The position numbers and the translations under genes are program-made. Below the pieces are notes generated by a model. It was given only the letters and a program-made list of their open reading frames with translations, was not told where the DNA came from and made no database searches. From the NCBI GenBank assembly GCA_035315185.1, contig DATFYE010000113.1:1-64000 (forward strand): DNA of 64,000 nucleotides, given 5' to 3'. The stretch is from JADGQN01 sp035315185. GTDB lineage: Bacteria > Desulfobacterota > Syntrophorhabdia > Syntrophorhabdales > WCHB1-27. Positions 24,126 to 32,855 of this stretch are shown piece by piece (position 1 is the stretch's first letter; each line of letters begins with the position of its first letter).

Positions 24126-24638
24126 ATGATTCCCGAAATCAAGAAAATTCTTTATGCGACGGATCTCAGTAAAAACTCAGCCTACGCCTTTTTTTATGCT
24201 GCCGATATGGCAAAGAGACATGGCGCAAGCATTGTCATGTTACATTCCGTTGAACCTGGTCATCCGATATCTTACGCAGGATCCATGGTTGAAAGAATGG
24301 TAAAAAACGCTAGAAAGGAGGAACAGGAAGAGGACGTTGAAGAAATCAAGAAAGGACTCGAGGAATTTTGTAAGAAAGTAGAGCCTCAAGCTGGCCATGC
24401 ATGTCTTGCACTGGTATCCAAAATCCTCGTTCCCTTGGGCCATCCCGTTGAAGAGATTCTGAAGATAGCGGATGAAGAAAGTTGCGATGCGATCGTCCTC
24501 GGGACCCACGGAAAAGGATGGTTGAAACAGACCTTTCTCGGAAGCGTGGCTTGTTCAGTATTGGAGCGCACCCGAAAACCGGTTTTCGTTATACCGTTGC
24601 CCTCCGAGAAAACCACTATTGATTGGGATAAAATCTGA
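24126..24638 (+). CDS. Universal stress protein (UspA family)
   Basis: 170 aa. Opens with IKKILYATDLSKNSAYAFFYAADMAKRHGASIVMLHSVE, the usual first strand and helix, and carries the ATP-binding motif GTHGKGWLKQTFLGSVACSVLERTRKPVFVIP near the C-terminus (G-2X-G-9X-G-S). A charged helical insert lies between about residues 55 and 85. Role in stress survival is taken from the family. Ribosome site AGGAGGG. Confidence 0.9.
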   Translation: MIPEIKKILYATDLSKNSAYAFFYAADMAKRHGASIVMLHSVEPGHPISYAGSMVERMVKNARKEEQEEDVEEIKKGLEEFCKKVEPQAGHACLALVSKILVPLGHPVEEILKIADEESCDAIVLGTHGKGWLKQTFLGSVACSVLERTRKPVFVIPLPSEKTTIDWDKI

Positions 24639-24756
24639 CAGATTGCTATCCAACGATAGAAGAAATATGGCCCTCAGTCTCCGCGTTCCCACGGGACAAT
24701 TCAAGGCCGTATTTGAGATATAGTGAGAGCCACTGGGCGCAGTAACGAAGGCTCCT

Positions 24757-25005
24757 TTAATGGAGCTGAGCCTGACCCTGACAAGTGGCACACGTACAGT
24801 TAGCGCTGTGCGGTGAATCTGAAGCACGGGTGGGAACCTGTGATGCCGCAGCTCGTGCTTCCTTTGAAATCGTCACTGAATCAGTTTTACTCCCCTCATT
24901 TCCTTTTTGAGCCGTCTTGCTGTGTTTTGCCACCGTAGCAGGACGCGGAGCTTGTGACAGGGCATTTATCTTGGCCTGGTTTGGATCGATTGGGGAAACT
25001 GACAT
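24757..25005 (-). CDS. Small Ser/Ala-rich protein with Cys tail
   Basis: 82 aa with a strong AAGGGAGG ribosome site before ATG 25,005. The segment SKTDSVTISKEARAAA resembles the 'DSVxIS.EAR' motif found near the ends of several small flagellar or regulator-like proteins, and the C-terminus has CTCATCQG, a possible metal site. Low-complexity, probably disordered in between. No defined family. Confidence 0.5.
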   Translation of the reverse strand: MSVSPIDPNQAKINALSQAPRPATVAKHSKTAQKGNEGSKTDSVTISKEARAAASQVPTRASDSPHSANCTCATCQGQAQLH

Positions 25006-25164
25006 GTGCTGCCTCCCTTCTCAGTATTTGCCAGTATTATGTTATCGGAACTTTGATAGGATTCCTGAGGGTCTGAAAGATCACTAAAGACTTTACTCGT
25101 AACTGGCAACCAAACTACTTGGAATACTTCCCGCGAGAACCTAATCCCAAAATACTCCCGCCTA

Positions 25165-25194
25165 TTGGACTCCAGCCACATTTGCCGGTACAAT
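25165..25194 (+). promoter_or_regulatory. Promoter for a likely leaderless GTG start
   Basis: TTGGAC (25,165-25,170), 18 bases, TACAAT (25,189-25,194), then GTG at 25,202. Predicted transcription start coincides with the start codon. Confidence 0.45.
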
Positions 25195-25201
25195 TTAACC
25201 G

Positions 25202-25597
25202 GTGAGCGCTTATTCTGCTGAAGGTTTTCCTAGAGTAGTGATCTGCCCGAACTGTGGCCAAAAGATCCTGGCAACTCGTCCCCATATGCCCCCACCTTCA
25301 TTTTACCCCCTGGAAAGAATACACTACGTCTTCACTTCAAGCCCACCCTACCATGCTGTCTACTGCACTGCGTGCCCCACGGGTCATCAACAATCCGTTT
25401 TGCAGGGAGGGGGGCGGTGTCCTTCCTCCTGCTTTTTTTGGCACACTCAAATTTGTAAAACCATAAGTTTTCTGTTTAGCCTTTGCTCCCGCTATTCCGA
25501 ACGCTGTTTCAACTGGGCCAGTAGCCAATTATATTGGGAACGTGCATGGGAAATAAGCTCAAGGAAAGTCATCAGTTTTACGTCGTCCTCTGTGTAG
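25202..25597 (+). CDS. Zinc-ribbon small protein; C-terminus doubtful
   Basis: From GTG 25,202 the frame encodes VVICPNCGQKIL and, about 40 residues later, PPYHAVYCTACPTGHQQS: two CX2C pairs suitable for one zinc ribbon. The conserved part ends near residue 75. Beyond that the frame continues, Cys-rich and unlike anything known, across the 3' end of the convergent ATPase gene, so the true stop was probably lost by frameshift. Related tails occur at 16,423 and 18,498. Confidence 0.4.
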   Translation: MSAYSAEGFPRVVICPNCGQKILATRPHMPPPSFYPLERIHYVFTSSPPYHAVYCTACPTGHQQSVLQGGGRCPSSCFFWHTQICKTISFLFSLCSRYSERCFNWASSQLYWERAWEISSRKVISFTSSSV

Positions 25598-27249
25598 TTC
25601 GTTCTTACTCCCTTATCGCGCTTCCCGCCAATCACGATGACCTCCATTTCTCTCAAGTTGGCCAAAAGATCGTGACGGTATGCGATGGCCTGCAGATAAT
25701 CAGCATGGGTAAGGGTATGATTAGGCCTTTTGAACTCGATCAGGGAGTGCCTTCCCAATAAGTCATTGGCAAGAAGAAGGTCCGGGCGTTTGGAAGCCCT
25801 AATTCCGGAGAATTTGGTCGATAGATATTCCTCCGCAATTCTTTTGAGTGCAATGTTTGAAGATTTTAAAGAATACTCCGGACCGAAGATCCACAGACGA
25901 TTCTCAAGCGCTTGGTGTGCATGCTTCTCTAGGGTAGCGGGATTTACCACAATTTCTTCAAACTCATCTATCAGGCGAAGGCGATATGTCAGCTGATGCT
26001 GCATCATTGACAACTCCACGAAGCTTGATTCTTCCAATGCTCGGGCAAAAGATTCAATATCGCTTCTTTTCGCTTTGTCGATCTTGTCAATTATGAAATA
26101 GTACTCATCTCTTTCTATTGCCTCCAGAACCACGTTTACCAAGGGCTCAAGCTTTTCGTCAGGCTCGTCATAATACTTTTGCAGTAGTCGCTGGAGAGCT
26201 CTTTGGGCGAAAACTTTCTTGAATTCTGGTAGCTGCTCAAGCCTTCGGTTTATTTTTTGTTGCAGGCGGGCTTGGGCCAAATGAATTTGTTGTCCATATA
26301 CTTTTTTGGCCGCCTCTCTAATTTCGCCTGCCACCCAAGTCCGCAACGCATCATAGCCTTTGCTATTCTCAATAACCGTTCCCCAATCTGCAGTCACATC
26401 TGACAGGAGGCCATCGGCCTCTACTTCGCCGTATATTTTGCCAAGGACGGATTTGGGAAAATCTTCACTGTCTTCGAGGCCAAAAAAATGTGGTTTTCCT
26501 ATAACCTTACCCTCCACACGAATAGCGATTCCTGCATTCCTAAAACGCCGCCTTGCTTCTGCGACGGTGAAAGCCAGAGCCGCTCGGCCCACACCATCAA
26601 TGTTTGCCTCTGCGGTATGCGTTTCTCCTTGAATGTGTTCATAGGTGACTTTTTCATCATCAACGTGAAGTGTGAAATCCTCTTCCCGCCCATAATCCCG
26701 AATCAGCAGCTCTCGAAGCTTTTCTGGCAGAGGGAATCTCAAGTTCTGGTTTAATCCGCTTAGCGTGACCTTTGTTCCGTGCTTATCAGCCGCTACTTCT
26801 TCAATGGTGGGAATTAGATCCAATTCCTCCAGGTCACGGGATGCTTCTACAAGCCTTCCTTTCTCCAAGATTATTGAAGTGTAGACGCCTCTGGCCCATG
26901 TCTCCAATTGCATAGAGGACGCAGTGACGAGACCGGCAAATTTCCCGATGCCTTTTCTTCCTTTTACCTTTCTTTTCTTTCCGATGGTGAGTTGGCCCTT
27001 TGAACTAATCCGATCCTTTGCCACTACGAGATATTCGCTCTGAAGCTCTTGCGGCGTCATGCCCGTTCCATCATCTTCGATAACAAGGAAATCGGCTGTA
27101 TCGGGCTTGGGAAGCCGAATCCAGACATTGTCGGCATCAGCATCCCAGCAGTTGTCCACAAGCTCTTTGATAGCTGCTTCTGATGAGCGGTAATTCTCGC
27201 TCAGAAGAATCACTAACCTGGAATCAACTCGAAATTGCGGCTGTGCCAT
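25492..27249 (-). CDS. GHKL ATPase fused to Shedu-like nuclease
   Basis: 585 aa from ATG 27,249 (GAGAGG ribosome site). The N-terminal half is an HSP90/MutL/MORC-type GHKL ATPase: N box AIKELVDNCWDADA (about 25-38), DDGTGM (about 59-64), and the G2-like GRKGIGKFAG near 100. After a long helical middle region the C-terminus has LEKHAHQALENRLWIFG and RPDLLLANDLLGRHSLIEFKRP, i.e. Asp490...Glu505-x-Lys507, the pattern of Shedu (DUF4263) PD-(D/E)XK nucleases. ATP-switched nuclease, probably anti-phage or anti-plasmid. The assignment of the C-terminal family is from motif reading. Confidence 0.75.
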   Translation of the reverse strand: MAQPQFRVDSRLVILLSENYRSSEAAIKELVDNCWDADADNVWIRLPKPDTADFLVIEDDGTGMTPQELQSEYLVVAKDRISSKGQLTIGKKRKVKGRKGIGKFAGLVTASSMQLETWARGVYTSIILEKGRLVEASRDLEELDLIPTIEEVAADKHGTKVTLSGLNQNLRFPLPEKLRELLIRDYGREEDFTLHVDDEKVTYEHIQGETHTAEANIDGVGRAALAFTVAEARRRFRNAGIAIRVEGKVIGKPHFFGLEDSEDFPKSVLGKIYGEVEADGLLSDVTADWGTVIENSKGYDALRTWVAGEIREAAKKVYGQQIHLAQARLQQKINRRLEQLPEFKKVFAQRALQRLLQKYYDEPDEKLEPLVNVVLEAIERDEYYFIIDKIDKAKRSDIESFARALEESSFVELSMMQHQLTYRLRLIDEFEEIVVNPATLEKHAHQALENRLWIFGPEYSLKSSNIALKRIAEEYLSTKFSGIRASKRPDLLLANDLLGRHSLIEFKRPNHTLTHADYLQAIAYRHDLLANLREMEVIVIGGKRDKGVRTNYTEDDVKLMTFLELISHARSQYNWLLAQLKQRSE

Positions 27250-27318
27250 ATTGCCTCTCTTTCTCGTCAAGACTGTTATATTTGAGCAGCAACGTGAGTC
27301 TAGAGTTAGGATAGTATG

Positions 27319-27741
27319 CTACAGATACTGTCTCACATAATCCTCCGGAAGATCGCAGTCTCTTGCCCCTGTGCGTATGATCTTTCGGTACGGATGTGAT
27401 GGGTCACCACGCTTCTGGGCCGGTCTGAGATAAATCCATGCTTGGTGGCTGGCGCCCGAGTCGTCTTTCACCGGCAGCTTTTGTCGCCCATAGACATGCG
27501 GATATCCCTCAAGTCGATCCAAACTTTCGAGGTCCTTTTCCGATATTTCGAATATACCTCCCCAAACCACACTATTTTTGCTCGGAGCTACATTGCCCAC
27601 CGCTCCACCACGTCTCTCAGAATAACCATCATACATAAAGCTATACTCCGGGAGTAAGGCCCTGCCCACAAATCTGCTGTCAGGGCATCTTTCCTTCATC
27701 TGCTCATGACTCATGTTTGACCCATATGCAAAGTAGAACAT
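27319..27741 (-). CDS. Gamma-glutamylcyclotransferase-like protein
   Basis: 140 aa starting MFYFAYGSNMSHEQM, the glycine-containing YGSNM substrate loop of the AIG2/GGCT fold, with the catalytic-type Glu in LDRLEGYPHVYGR near residue 78. Members cleave gamma-glutamyl amines or peptides to release 5-oxoproline. It is 70 bases upstream of the GHKL-nuclease gene on the same strand and could be co-transcribed. Substrate unknown. Confidence 0.8.
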   Translation of the reverse strand: MFYFAYGSNMSHEQMKERCPDSRFVGRALLPEYSFMYDGYSERRGGAVGNVAPSKNSVVWGGIFEISEKDLESLDRLEGYPHVYGRQKLPVKDDSGASHQAWIYLRPAQKRGDPSHPYRKIIRTGARDCDLPEDYVRQYL

Positions 27742-28196
27742 TCTATGCCCCTCGGCAAAATTTAGCGTATCTCATTAACCCTTTCATGTCCGCATATAAC
27801 AAATAATATCCGAATCTTGTCTTCTCCGAAATAATATGCTCTGCCTCCTGAAAAGGCAACTACGAAATGTAATGCGAAGAAAGATGGCCAGGGAGCAGAT
27901 ACGCAAGGGTCTGTTCATGAGTCACTTCTATTCATGAGGTGAGGATAGCCTAGATTGTGCTGTCGGGTGAAGGCAAGACTCATGTGAGGCTGGGACATGG
28001 ACTCAGATGATGAAGAGATGGCGGAGATGAAGTAATTCCTGAAAGGGTAAATCTGTACTATAATTAAAGCAGTGATTGTTACATTTAGTAAATTGTGATC
28101 CGGCCGAATCAGTGGAGATTTTGTTTCGGTTTGTAGTTGATGGCAATATTTTTGAACAATAAACCAGTGCCTTTGTAACGGAATAGGGGAGCACAA
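27742..28196. other. Gene-free gap with divergent promoter
   Basis: AT-rich intergenic stretch between divergent genes. On the plus strand TTCCTG (28,036-28,041), 17 bases, TATAAT (28,059-28,064) is a plausible promoter for the nuclease-like gene at 28,197, giving a leader of about 125 bases. I see no other gene or clear repeat. Confidence 0.4.
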
Positions 28197-29057
28197 ATGG
28201 AAGAGTTGGCTGTCAAGAATCTATTGGGACAGTATCTTAATGAACATGGTTACAGTTTCCAATATGCCGTGCTGAAAGCTATAAATGACCTATACGATGA
28301 AGGTAAGTCTCCGTGGCTTTTTGAGGTGGCAGAGTTTCCCGTGGAAGTCAATGGAACTCCGACACATATAGACTTTATCCTCAGACACAAGGAAGCTCCT
28401 TTTTATCTAGTAGCTGAATGTAAGCGTGCTAATCCCGCTATCTCAAACTGGTGCTTTGTAAAAGCTCCATATGTCAGCAGAGATATACGTGACGGAAACG
28501 AAAGAATTGTCCGTGAGGTGGTGAACGCCAACGGTGGGACCTCGTTGCAGTGGCTAAAGAGGACTCAGGATATTTATCGATTAGCATTTGAGGTTAAGAG
28601 CACTGCAAAGGGGGAAGGGAGTTCCGGGAGAGGACAAGTTAACGATGCACTAACTCAAGTATTAAGGGGCGTGAATGGATTGATTAAATTTGCTGTAGAC
28701 GGGTTGTGTAAAGGAAAAACAGCTCTCCTTAAAGGGCAATCTTACGCTGCATTCATGCCCGTTATTTTTACAACAGCAAATCTTTGGGTAACTGATGCTG
28801 TGTTAAGCAAAGCTGATTTATTGAAGGGGACAGGTGACATTTCAAAATTCAATCTGACTGCAAGAGATCAAATTCTTTTCCATTATGCACAATCACCGAC
28901 GCTCAAGCACAGTTCTTATAATTACAGTGATGACCCTGGATTGTCGGATGTGCTTTACTTGGAGTACACAAGGTCAATACCGATCGTGAGCGCATCAGCC
29001 ATAGCGGGGTTTCTTCCATACATTAATTGGAGTGACCTGGATGACTGGAATAAGTAA
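28197..29057 (+). CDS. Hypothetical PD-(D/E)XK-like nuclease
   Basis: 286 aa with an AGGGGAG ribosome site. Around residues 55-85 it reads THIDFILRHKEAPFYLVAECKRAN, i.e. an Asp on one strand and E-x-K on the next, the hallmark of the restriction-endonuclease fold. A later Gln/Asn-rich helix (GQVNDALTQVLRGVNGL) could be the QxxxQ-type helix. Base composition is more AT-rich than the flanking metabolism genes, in keeping with horizontal acquisition. Function is probably DNA cleavage in defence or mobile-element biology; family not recognised. Confidence 0.55.
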   Translation: MEELAVKNLLGQYLNEHGYSFQYAVLKAINDLYDEGKSPWLFEVAEFPVEVNGTPTHIDFILRHKEAPFYLVAECKRANPAISNWCFVKAPYVSRDIRDGNERIVREVVNANGGTSLQWLKRTQDIYRLAFEVKSTAKGEGSSGRGQVNDALTQVLRGVNGLIKFAVDGLCKGKTALLKGQSYAAFMPVIFTTANLWVTDAVLSKADLLKGTGDISKFNLTARDQILFHYAQSPTLKHSSYNYSDDPGLSDVLYLEYTRSIPIVSASAIAGFLPYINWSDLDDWNK

Positions 29058-29237
29058 ACGAGAGTTGCCTCCTGCGCAATGACTCGAACGGTGTTACATG
29101 TTTCATGTGGCAATTGGCTGCCCTATCCTGATTATGTGCTTAAGAAGGTAATCAGGATACTGCACTACCTTATGTGAACGAGTGGTAAGCCGCCTAATCT
29201 TGCTCATCTTGCGTCGACTCCGCAGGGGGGAACGGGA

Positions 29238-29897
29238 ATGGAAACAGGACAAGGGGGAGTGGAAACCGAAAGAGAGTATCATGCAGCTGTGGTGGATGCA
29301 CTTGAGCGAGAAGCTAAGGCTTTCAAGTGCATAGAGGGATGGTTTGTCTGGGTAGGGATTGTTTGGAGTATCGCTCTGCTTGTTTTCGGCCTGGTCTATC
29401 TGTTAGAGACACTTGACGGGGGGTTTTCGTTTGCAGCTCTCGGCCCACTCGTCAAACTACTCATTGTGTTAGTTTTTGCGTTTCTTACCTGGGTGATGCG
29501 GGATAAAATCATGCATGCTTTGGATACGTGGGAACAGCCGCTCCTGAAAAGAGAGCATGATGAGAAGGATGATGAGAAGGCAAGGGAAGCTTTCCGGCGT
29601 GGTGCGAGGATATTCAAATACGGCGTAGAATGCGAGGTTTGGAATGATCAGTTTGTCCCAAAACCAGGCGGCGAGATATTAAATTATGACATCCCATCCG
29701 ATGTTTGGAATGCTTACGATGCTTACTACGATCAGGTACAGAAAGAGCTTGCAGCACAGGACCGCGAAATGTGGCAAAAGCTGCACGAATCCCTCAATAA
29801 TTTAAAGTCTGTCAAAAAACCAGGAAGATGGACAAGATGGAAAGAGAGGCGTTTGAGCACAAGGAAAAGCAATGGTAGCGCAACTACACCTGAGTAA
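29238..29897 (+). CDS. Two-span membrane protein with acidic/basic tail
   Basis: 219 aa with ribosome site AGGGGGGAACGGG. Two membrane helices (about residues 38-60 and 72-92) and a long cytosolic charged domain (KREHDEKDDEKAREAFRRGARIF...) with a basic C-terminus. No family recognised. First of a run of three or four plus-strand genes of unknown function downstream of the nuclease-like gene. Confidence 0.6.
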   Translation: METGQGGVETEREYHAAVVDALEREAKAFKCIEGWFVWVGIVWSIALLVFGLVYLLETLDGGFSFAALGPLVKLLIVLVFAFLTWVMRDKIMHALDTWEQPLLKREHDEKDDEKAREAFRRGARIFKYGVECEVWNDQFVPKPGGEILNYDIPSDVWNAYDAYYDQVQKELAAQDREMWQKLHESLNNLKSVKKPGRWTRWKERRLSTRKSNGSATTPE

Positions 29898-30119
29898 AGT
29901 TGAAGATGTAACCAGGGAATAATCCGACGGGCCGAAAAGCGCTTTCTCGGGCGCCTTCCCTGGTTCAAATACATGTATAGGAGAGATTTCCTCTATGCTT
30001 ATTCTGATTACCGATTTTCTTTTCGTTGTGCGCGCAACTTGGTACAATTCATTCGAAACAGAAATCAATCAAAAGGGGGCAACACGAGAAAAATAGTCCT
30101 GAGAAGGTCATAACACAAG

Positions 30120-30590
30120 ATGAAAAAATGTCCGTATTGTGCTGAAGACATCCAAGAGGAAGCAAAAAAATGCAAGCACTGCGGGGAATGGCTAAGCGAG
30201 ATCAATCAAGAGCAAACAAAAGAGGTAACTTCTGAGCCGGCGAAGATTCATGCTCCTGAAGCTGAATCTGGTACCGAGACGCTGGAAGTGGTGGAAGGGA
30301 AGGTTTCTAAATCAAGATGGGCTTCAGGATATGGATGGGGCTGGATAGTCTTACTTTGCTTCTATTCTTTGGCGTCAGTATACGGATTTCAAAGTCATCC
30401 GCACGGGTCGGCCGGTTATTACGCGGAAACCATTGGCATTTTTGTAATGCTTGGTTTGTACTATTTTTTGAGGGCAAAAATTGCAAGTCGATGGAAGTTC
30501 TTTGTGGAAAACAGAGGGTTATGTTCATTCGTGGCAGGTATTATAGCCCTCTTTATTGTCGTCTGGACGGTAGGTCTCTTTTTTTATTGA
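30120..30590 (+). CDS. Zinc-ribbon membrane protein
   Basis: 156 aa. N-terminal CPYCAEDIQEEAKKCKHCGEWL is the UPF0547-type zinc ribbon (CX2C...CX2C, residues 4-25), then a polar linker and three membrane helices (about 75-92, 103-116, 133-153). Such proteins are common, poorly studied envelope proteins. The ribosome site is distant and weak. Confidence 0.7.
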   Translation: MKKCPYCAEDIQEEAKKCKHCGEWLSEINQEQTKEVTSEPAKIHAPEAESGTETLEVVEGKVSKSRWASGYGWGWIVLLCFYSLASVYGFQSHPHGSAGYYAETIGIFVMLGLYYFLRAKIASRWKFFVENRGLCSFVAGIIALFIVVWTVGLFFY

Positions 30591-30611
30591 GGGGCGGAGG
30601 AGAAGATCATA

Positions 30612-30935
30612 ATGTCAAAATCCTTCGTGAAAGAATGGACCAAACTGATACGGCCATTGTTTCCTGAGAGTGCAGAAATAATTGAAAAAGTTGCTGGAGA
30701 TGATGTTGTTTTGCTGATTGATTGGAAATTGGGACCGAAAAAAAGATCGCGCTTGATACGAGTGATTGTTTCTAAAGAAGCTATTACAGACTGCCGTGAT
30801 TTCAAAGTAGCAGGATCACAATTCGAGAAGATCATCCGGGATAAATTGTCCGTTTTCAACCCAGACCATGATACCCCTGAATATGGCAGCCGTCCGACAG
30901 AGGAATGGGTGGTTAAGACCTCAGATGTAAACTGA
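30612..30935 (+). CDS. Small hypothetical protein (107 aa)
   Basis: Begins 22 bases after the zinc-ribbon gene with GGAGGAG upstream of ATG 30,612. Soluble alpha/beta-looking, with LLIDWKLGPKKRSRLIRVIVSKEAI near the middle and no Cys pairs. Not recognised. Spacing indicates an operon with its upstream neighbour. Confidence 0.55.
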   Translation: MSKSFVKEWTKLIRPLFPESAEIIEKVAGDDVVLLIDWKLGPKKRSRLIRVIVSKEAITDCRDFKVAGSQFEKIIRDKLSVFNPDHDTPEYGSRPTEEWVVKTSDVN

Positions 30936-30972
30936 ACCGAAGTGCGAGTAATGATGTAATAGGAGCACGCCC

Positions 30973-31467
30973 ATGCAAATCGCGGTAGTAATTCTCCTAA
31001 TAGTGATTGCAGCACTAATAGCGAAAAGAGAATTCGGATTAAGGGTTTTAGCAGCCAACCCTGATGAGTGGTTGGTCCTCGAGTGGTCCAAGCTCAGTGA
31101 TGCCAGCGAGACCGAATCTCGTTCGCGGGGAAACCAAACATCGTTGCATATAAGATTCATTCCTATTATCGGCTGGACGTACAAATATGGAAAGATAGAC
31201 GTTATTATACCACCTGCGTATCGTCAGATCTATCTTCCACTTAAGGCAGAGAATTATAAAGCAGTTAGCTATTGGATCCGGGATGACGCAGTATTTGATA
31301 TTTCTGATTATTCGAGTCATGCTGGGGATTTGTGGGAGAACCTCTCAAATCAGGCGCTTATGGGAACTAAGATACAAATAGATGGTGGCGTGCCAAGATC
31401 GTTTCGTAAAAGGCTCTCGGAAATCCTTGCTATTGGGGATGAACGACAAGATAAGGAGCGAATCTAA
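30973..31467 (+). CDS. Membrane-tethered hypothetical protein (164 aa)
   Basis: N-terminal anchor MQIAVVILLIVIAALIA followed by a soluble domain of about 145 residues ending in charged helices. No Cys, no known motif. Ribosome site TAGGAG 8 bases from ATG. 37 bases after the previous gene, same strand. Confidence 0.55.
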   Translation: MQIAVVILLIVIAALIAKREFGLRVLAANPDEWLVLEWSKLSDASETESRSRGNQTSLHIRFIPIIGWTYKYGKIDVIIPPAYRQIYLPLKAENYKAVSYWIRDDAVFDISDYSSHAGDLWENLSNQALMGTKIQIDGGVPRSFRKRLSEILAIGDERQDKERI

Positions 31468-31580
31468 AAAACGGCTCCCGCAAGCAACCTTGGAGGGGAA
31501 ATATCCATGCGCCACCGTAATGGTAACGAATGAATATTTCCCCAAGAGTTCTGTGTGTTCTTTGCTCACGTATTGCCAGT

Positions 31581-32126
31581 TCAATACGTTATTCTGGCCA
31601 CTGCAACCCTCTCGGTTTCCTGTAAACCAAACCCTCGTGTCAGTCGCCTCTTCTTCAGGAGGGTGAGTACCTTCTCCAGCACCTCTCTTCTTTCCACCGG
31701 CACAGACAGGTAGGGAATGATGTGACACCCCTTCAGACATTCCCTGTTTCCCATGGTCCCATCCTTCACCCTCTTTCGAAGGTACTGCCGTGCCTCCTTA
31801 TAGTAGCTGAAGAGCTGGCTGGATATGGCAAATGCATAGAGCCTGACCAGCCCCGGGTAGTGATAATAGATCCTCGATCCTCTCAACAAGTCCAGAACCT
31901 CTCTTCTGCTCTTTTTCTTGACATTGTGTTTCGTCTCCCACTCCACTCCGGCATATTTCTCGGCAGGGCTCTTCACTTCGATAATGGCAATCTCTTTTCT
32001 CTCCACGTGCCAGGCGAGTATATCGGCAAAACTTCCCGAGAGGATCTCTGTCTCGTAACCCTGAGCAGCAAAGTGCTCTGCCGTGTAGAAATCATACACC
32101 TCCTTCTGATAACTGTAATGACCCAT
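31581..32126 (-). CDS. PD-(D/E)XK-like protein (181 aa)
   Basis: From ATG 32,126 (GAGGTCGACT ahead; a TTG four codons upstream is in frame). Residues about 32-58 read SFADILAWHVERKEIAIIEVKSPAEKY: Asp, then E-V-K, the core of a restriction-like nuclease. A basic helical region follows (KHNVKKKSRREVLDLLRGSR). It could be an archaeal-resolvase/VRR-type or transposon-associated nuclease. Convergent with the unknown genes before it. Confidence 0.55.
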   Translation of the reverse strand: MGHYSYQKEVYDFYTAEHFAAQGYETEILSGSFADILAWHVERKEIAIIEVKSPAEKYAGVEWETKHNVKKKSRREVLDLLRGSRIYYHYPGLVRLYAFAISSQLFSYYKEARQYLRKRVKDGTMGNRECLKGCHIIPYLSVPVERREVLEKVLTLLKKRRLTRGFGLQETERVAVARITY

Positions 32127-32275
32127 AGTCGACCTCAACTACAGCCATGGAATTCTGAGCAGGAAGATGATGAGACGCTTGATTACAGGATTCTGTCCAG
32201 CCTTGACTATTCTCAAAAAAGTACTTATTTTCGTTGCTAGATGGTTTTAATCTCGGGAACACAGGGAGGTGTGGT

Positions 32276-32605
32276 ATGAAAACGATTGCTATGTTAGGTA
32301 TCGCGATTAGTCTGGTATGTGTAGCTCTCATCTCAGGCGCATGGTCGGCCGGTTTGCCGGACTTTTCTCAACAGCTCAAGTCTTTGCAACCAAATACTGA
32401 TTACAAGATCACTGACATTGCCGGCAAAAAGATGACGGTCTCCGATCCGACAGGAGCGAAGAGTACCTTTGAAGGCGTTGACACAAAAGGTCTGAACGTA
32501 GGTGATACATTGAAGGGGTCGGCGCTCCAGGAAAAATTAGGGCAAGCTCCTTCCCTCAACAAGGGCGCTCTCCCGGAGTCAATTCCTAAACCGAGTTGGA
32601 AATAA
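32276..32605 (+). CDS. Small secreted protein (109 aa)
   Basis: ATG 32,276 has GGGAGGTG upstream and opens a signal peptide (MKTIAMLGIAISLVCVALISGAWSAG). The mature part includes DYKITDIAGKKMTVSDPTGAKSTFEG, a short beta barrel-like stretch reminiscent of OB-fold periplasmic proteins, and ends Pro/Ser-rich. No family recognised. A strong terminator follows at once. Confidence 0.65.
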   Translation: MKTIAMLGIAISLVCVALISGAWSAGLPDFSQQLKSLQPNTDYKITDIAGKKMTVSDPTGAKSTFEGVDTKGLNVGDTLKGSALQEKLGQAPSLNKGALPESIPKPSWK

Positions 32606-32611
32606 AGCAAG

Positions 32612-32673
32612 GACCCTGCCGGTACATTGATGCTGGAGCATACAGATACGTGACACCGGCAGGGTCTTATTTT
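32612..32673 (+). terminator. Intrinsic terminator with 12-bp stem
   Basis: GACCCTGCCGGT (32,612-32,623) pairs perfectly with ACCGGCAGGGTC (32,655-32,666), followed by TTATTTT. It closes the small secreted-protein gene. The 31-base loop is longer than usual. Confidence 0.7.
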
Positions 32674-32796
32674 CGGGGACTCTCCTTTACGTGCTACCTT
32701 GTGTCCACCAGCAGCAAAAGCAATTTTCGGGCCATGTTGTCTGATTAAAAACGTAAGAAAGAAATTCTCCGCCCTTTTTTTTCATGAACAATCTTC

Positions 32797-32824
32797 TTGA
32801 CTCGCTCCGTCGCCCTGCTACAAT
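32797..32824 (+). promoter_or_regulatory. Promoter of the 32,991 gene, split from it by an insertion
   Basis: TTGACT (32,797-32,802), 16 bases, TACAAT (32,819-32,824), closely related to the promoter at 15,512. In the sister locus the ATG is about 42 bases downstream; here it is about 167 because a 125-bp palindromic element intervenes. Confidence 0.6.
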
Positions 32825-32855
32825 TGATGTGTAGGCAGGTTACAACACACGAGTT

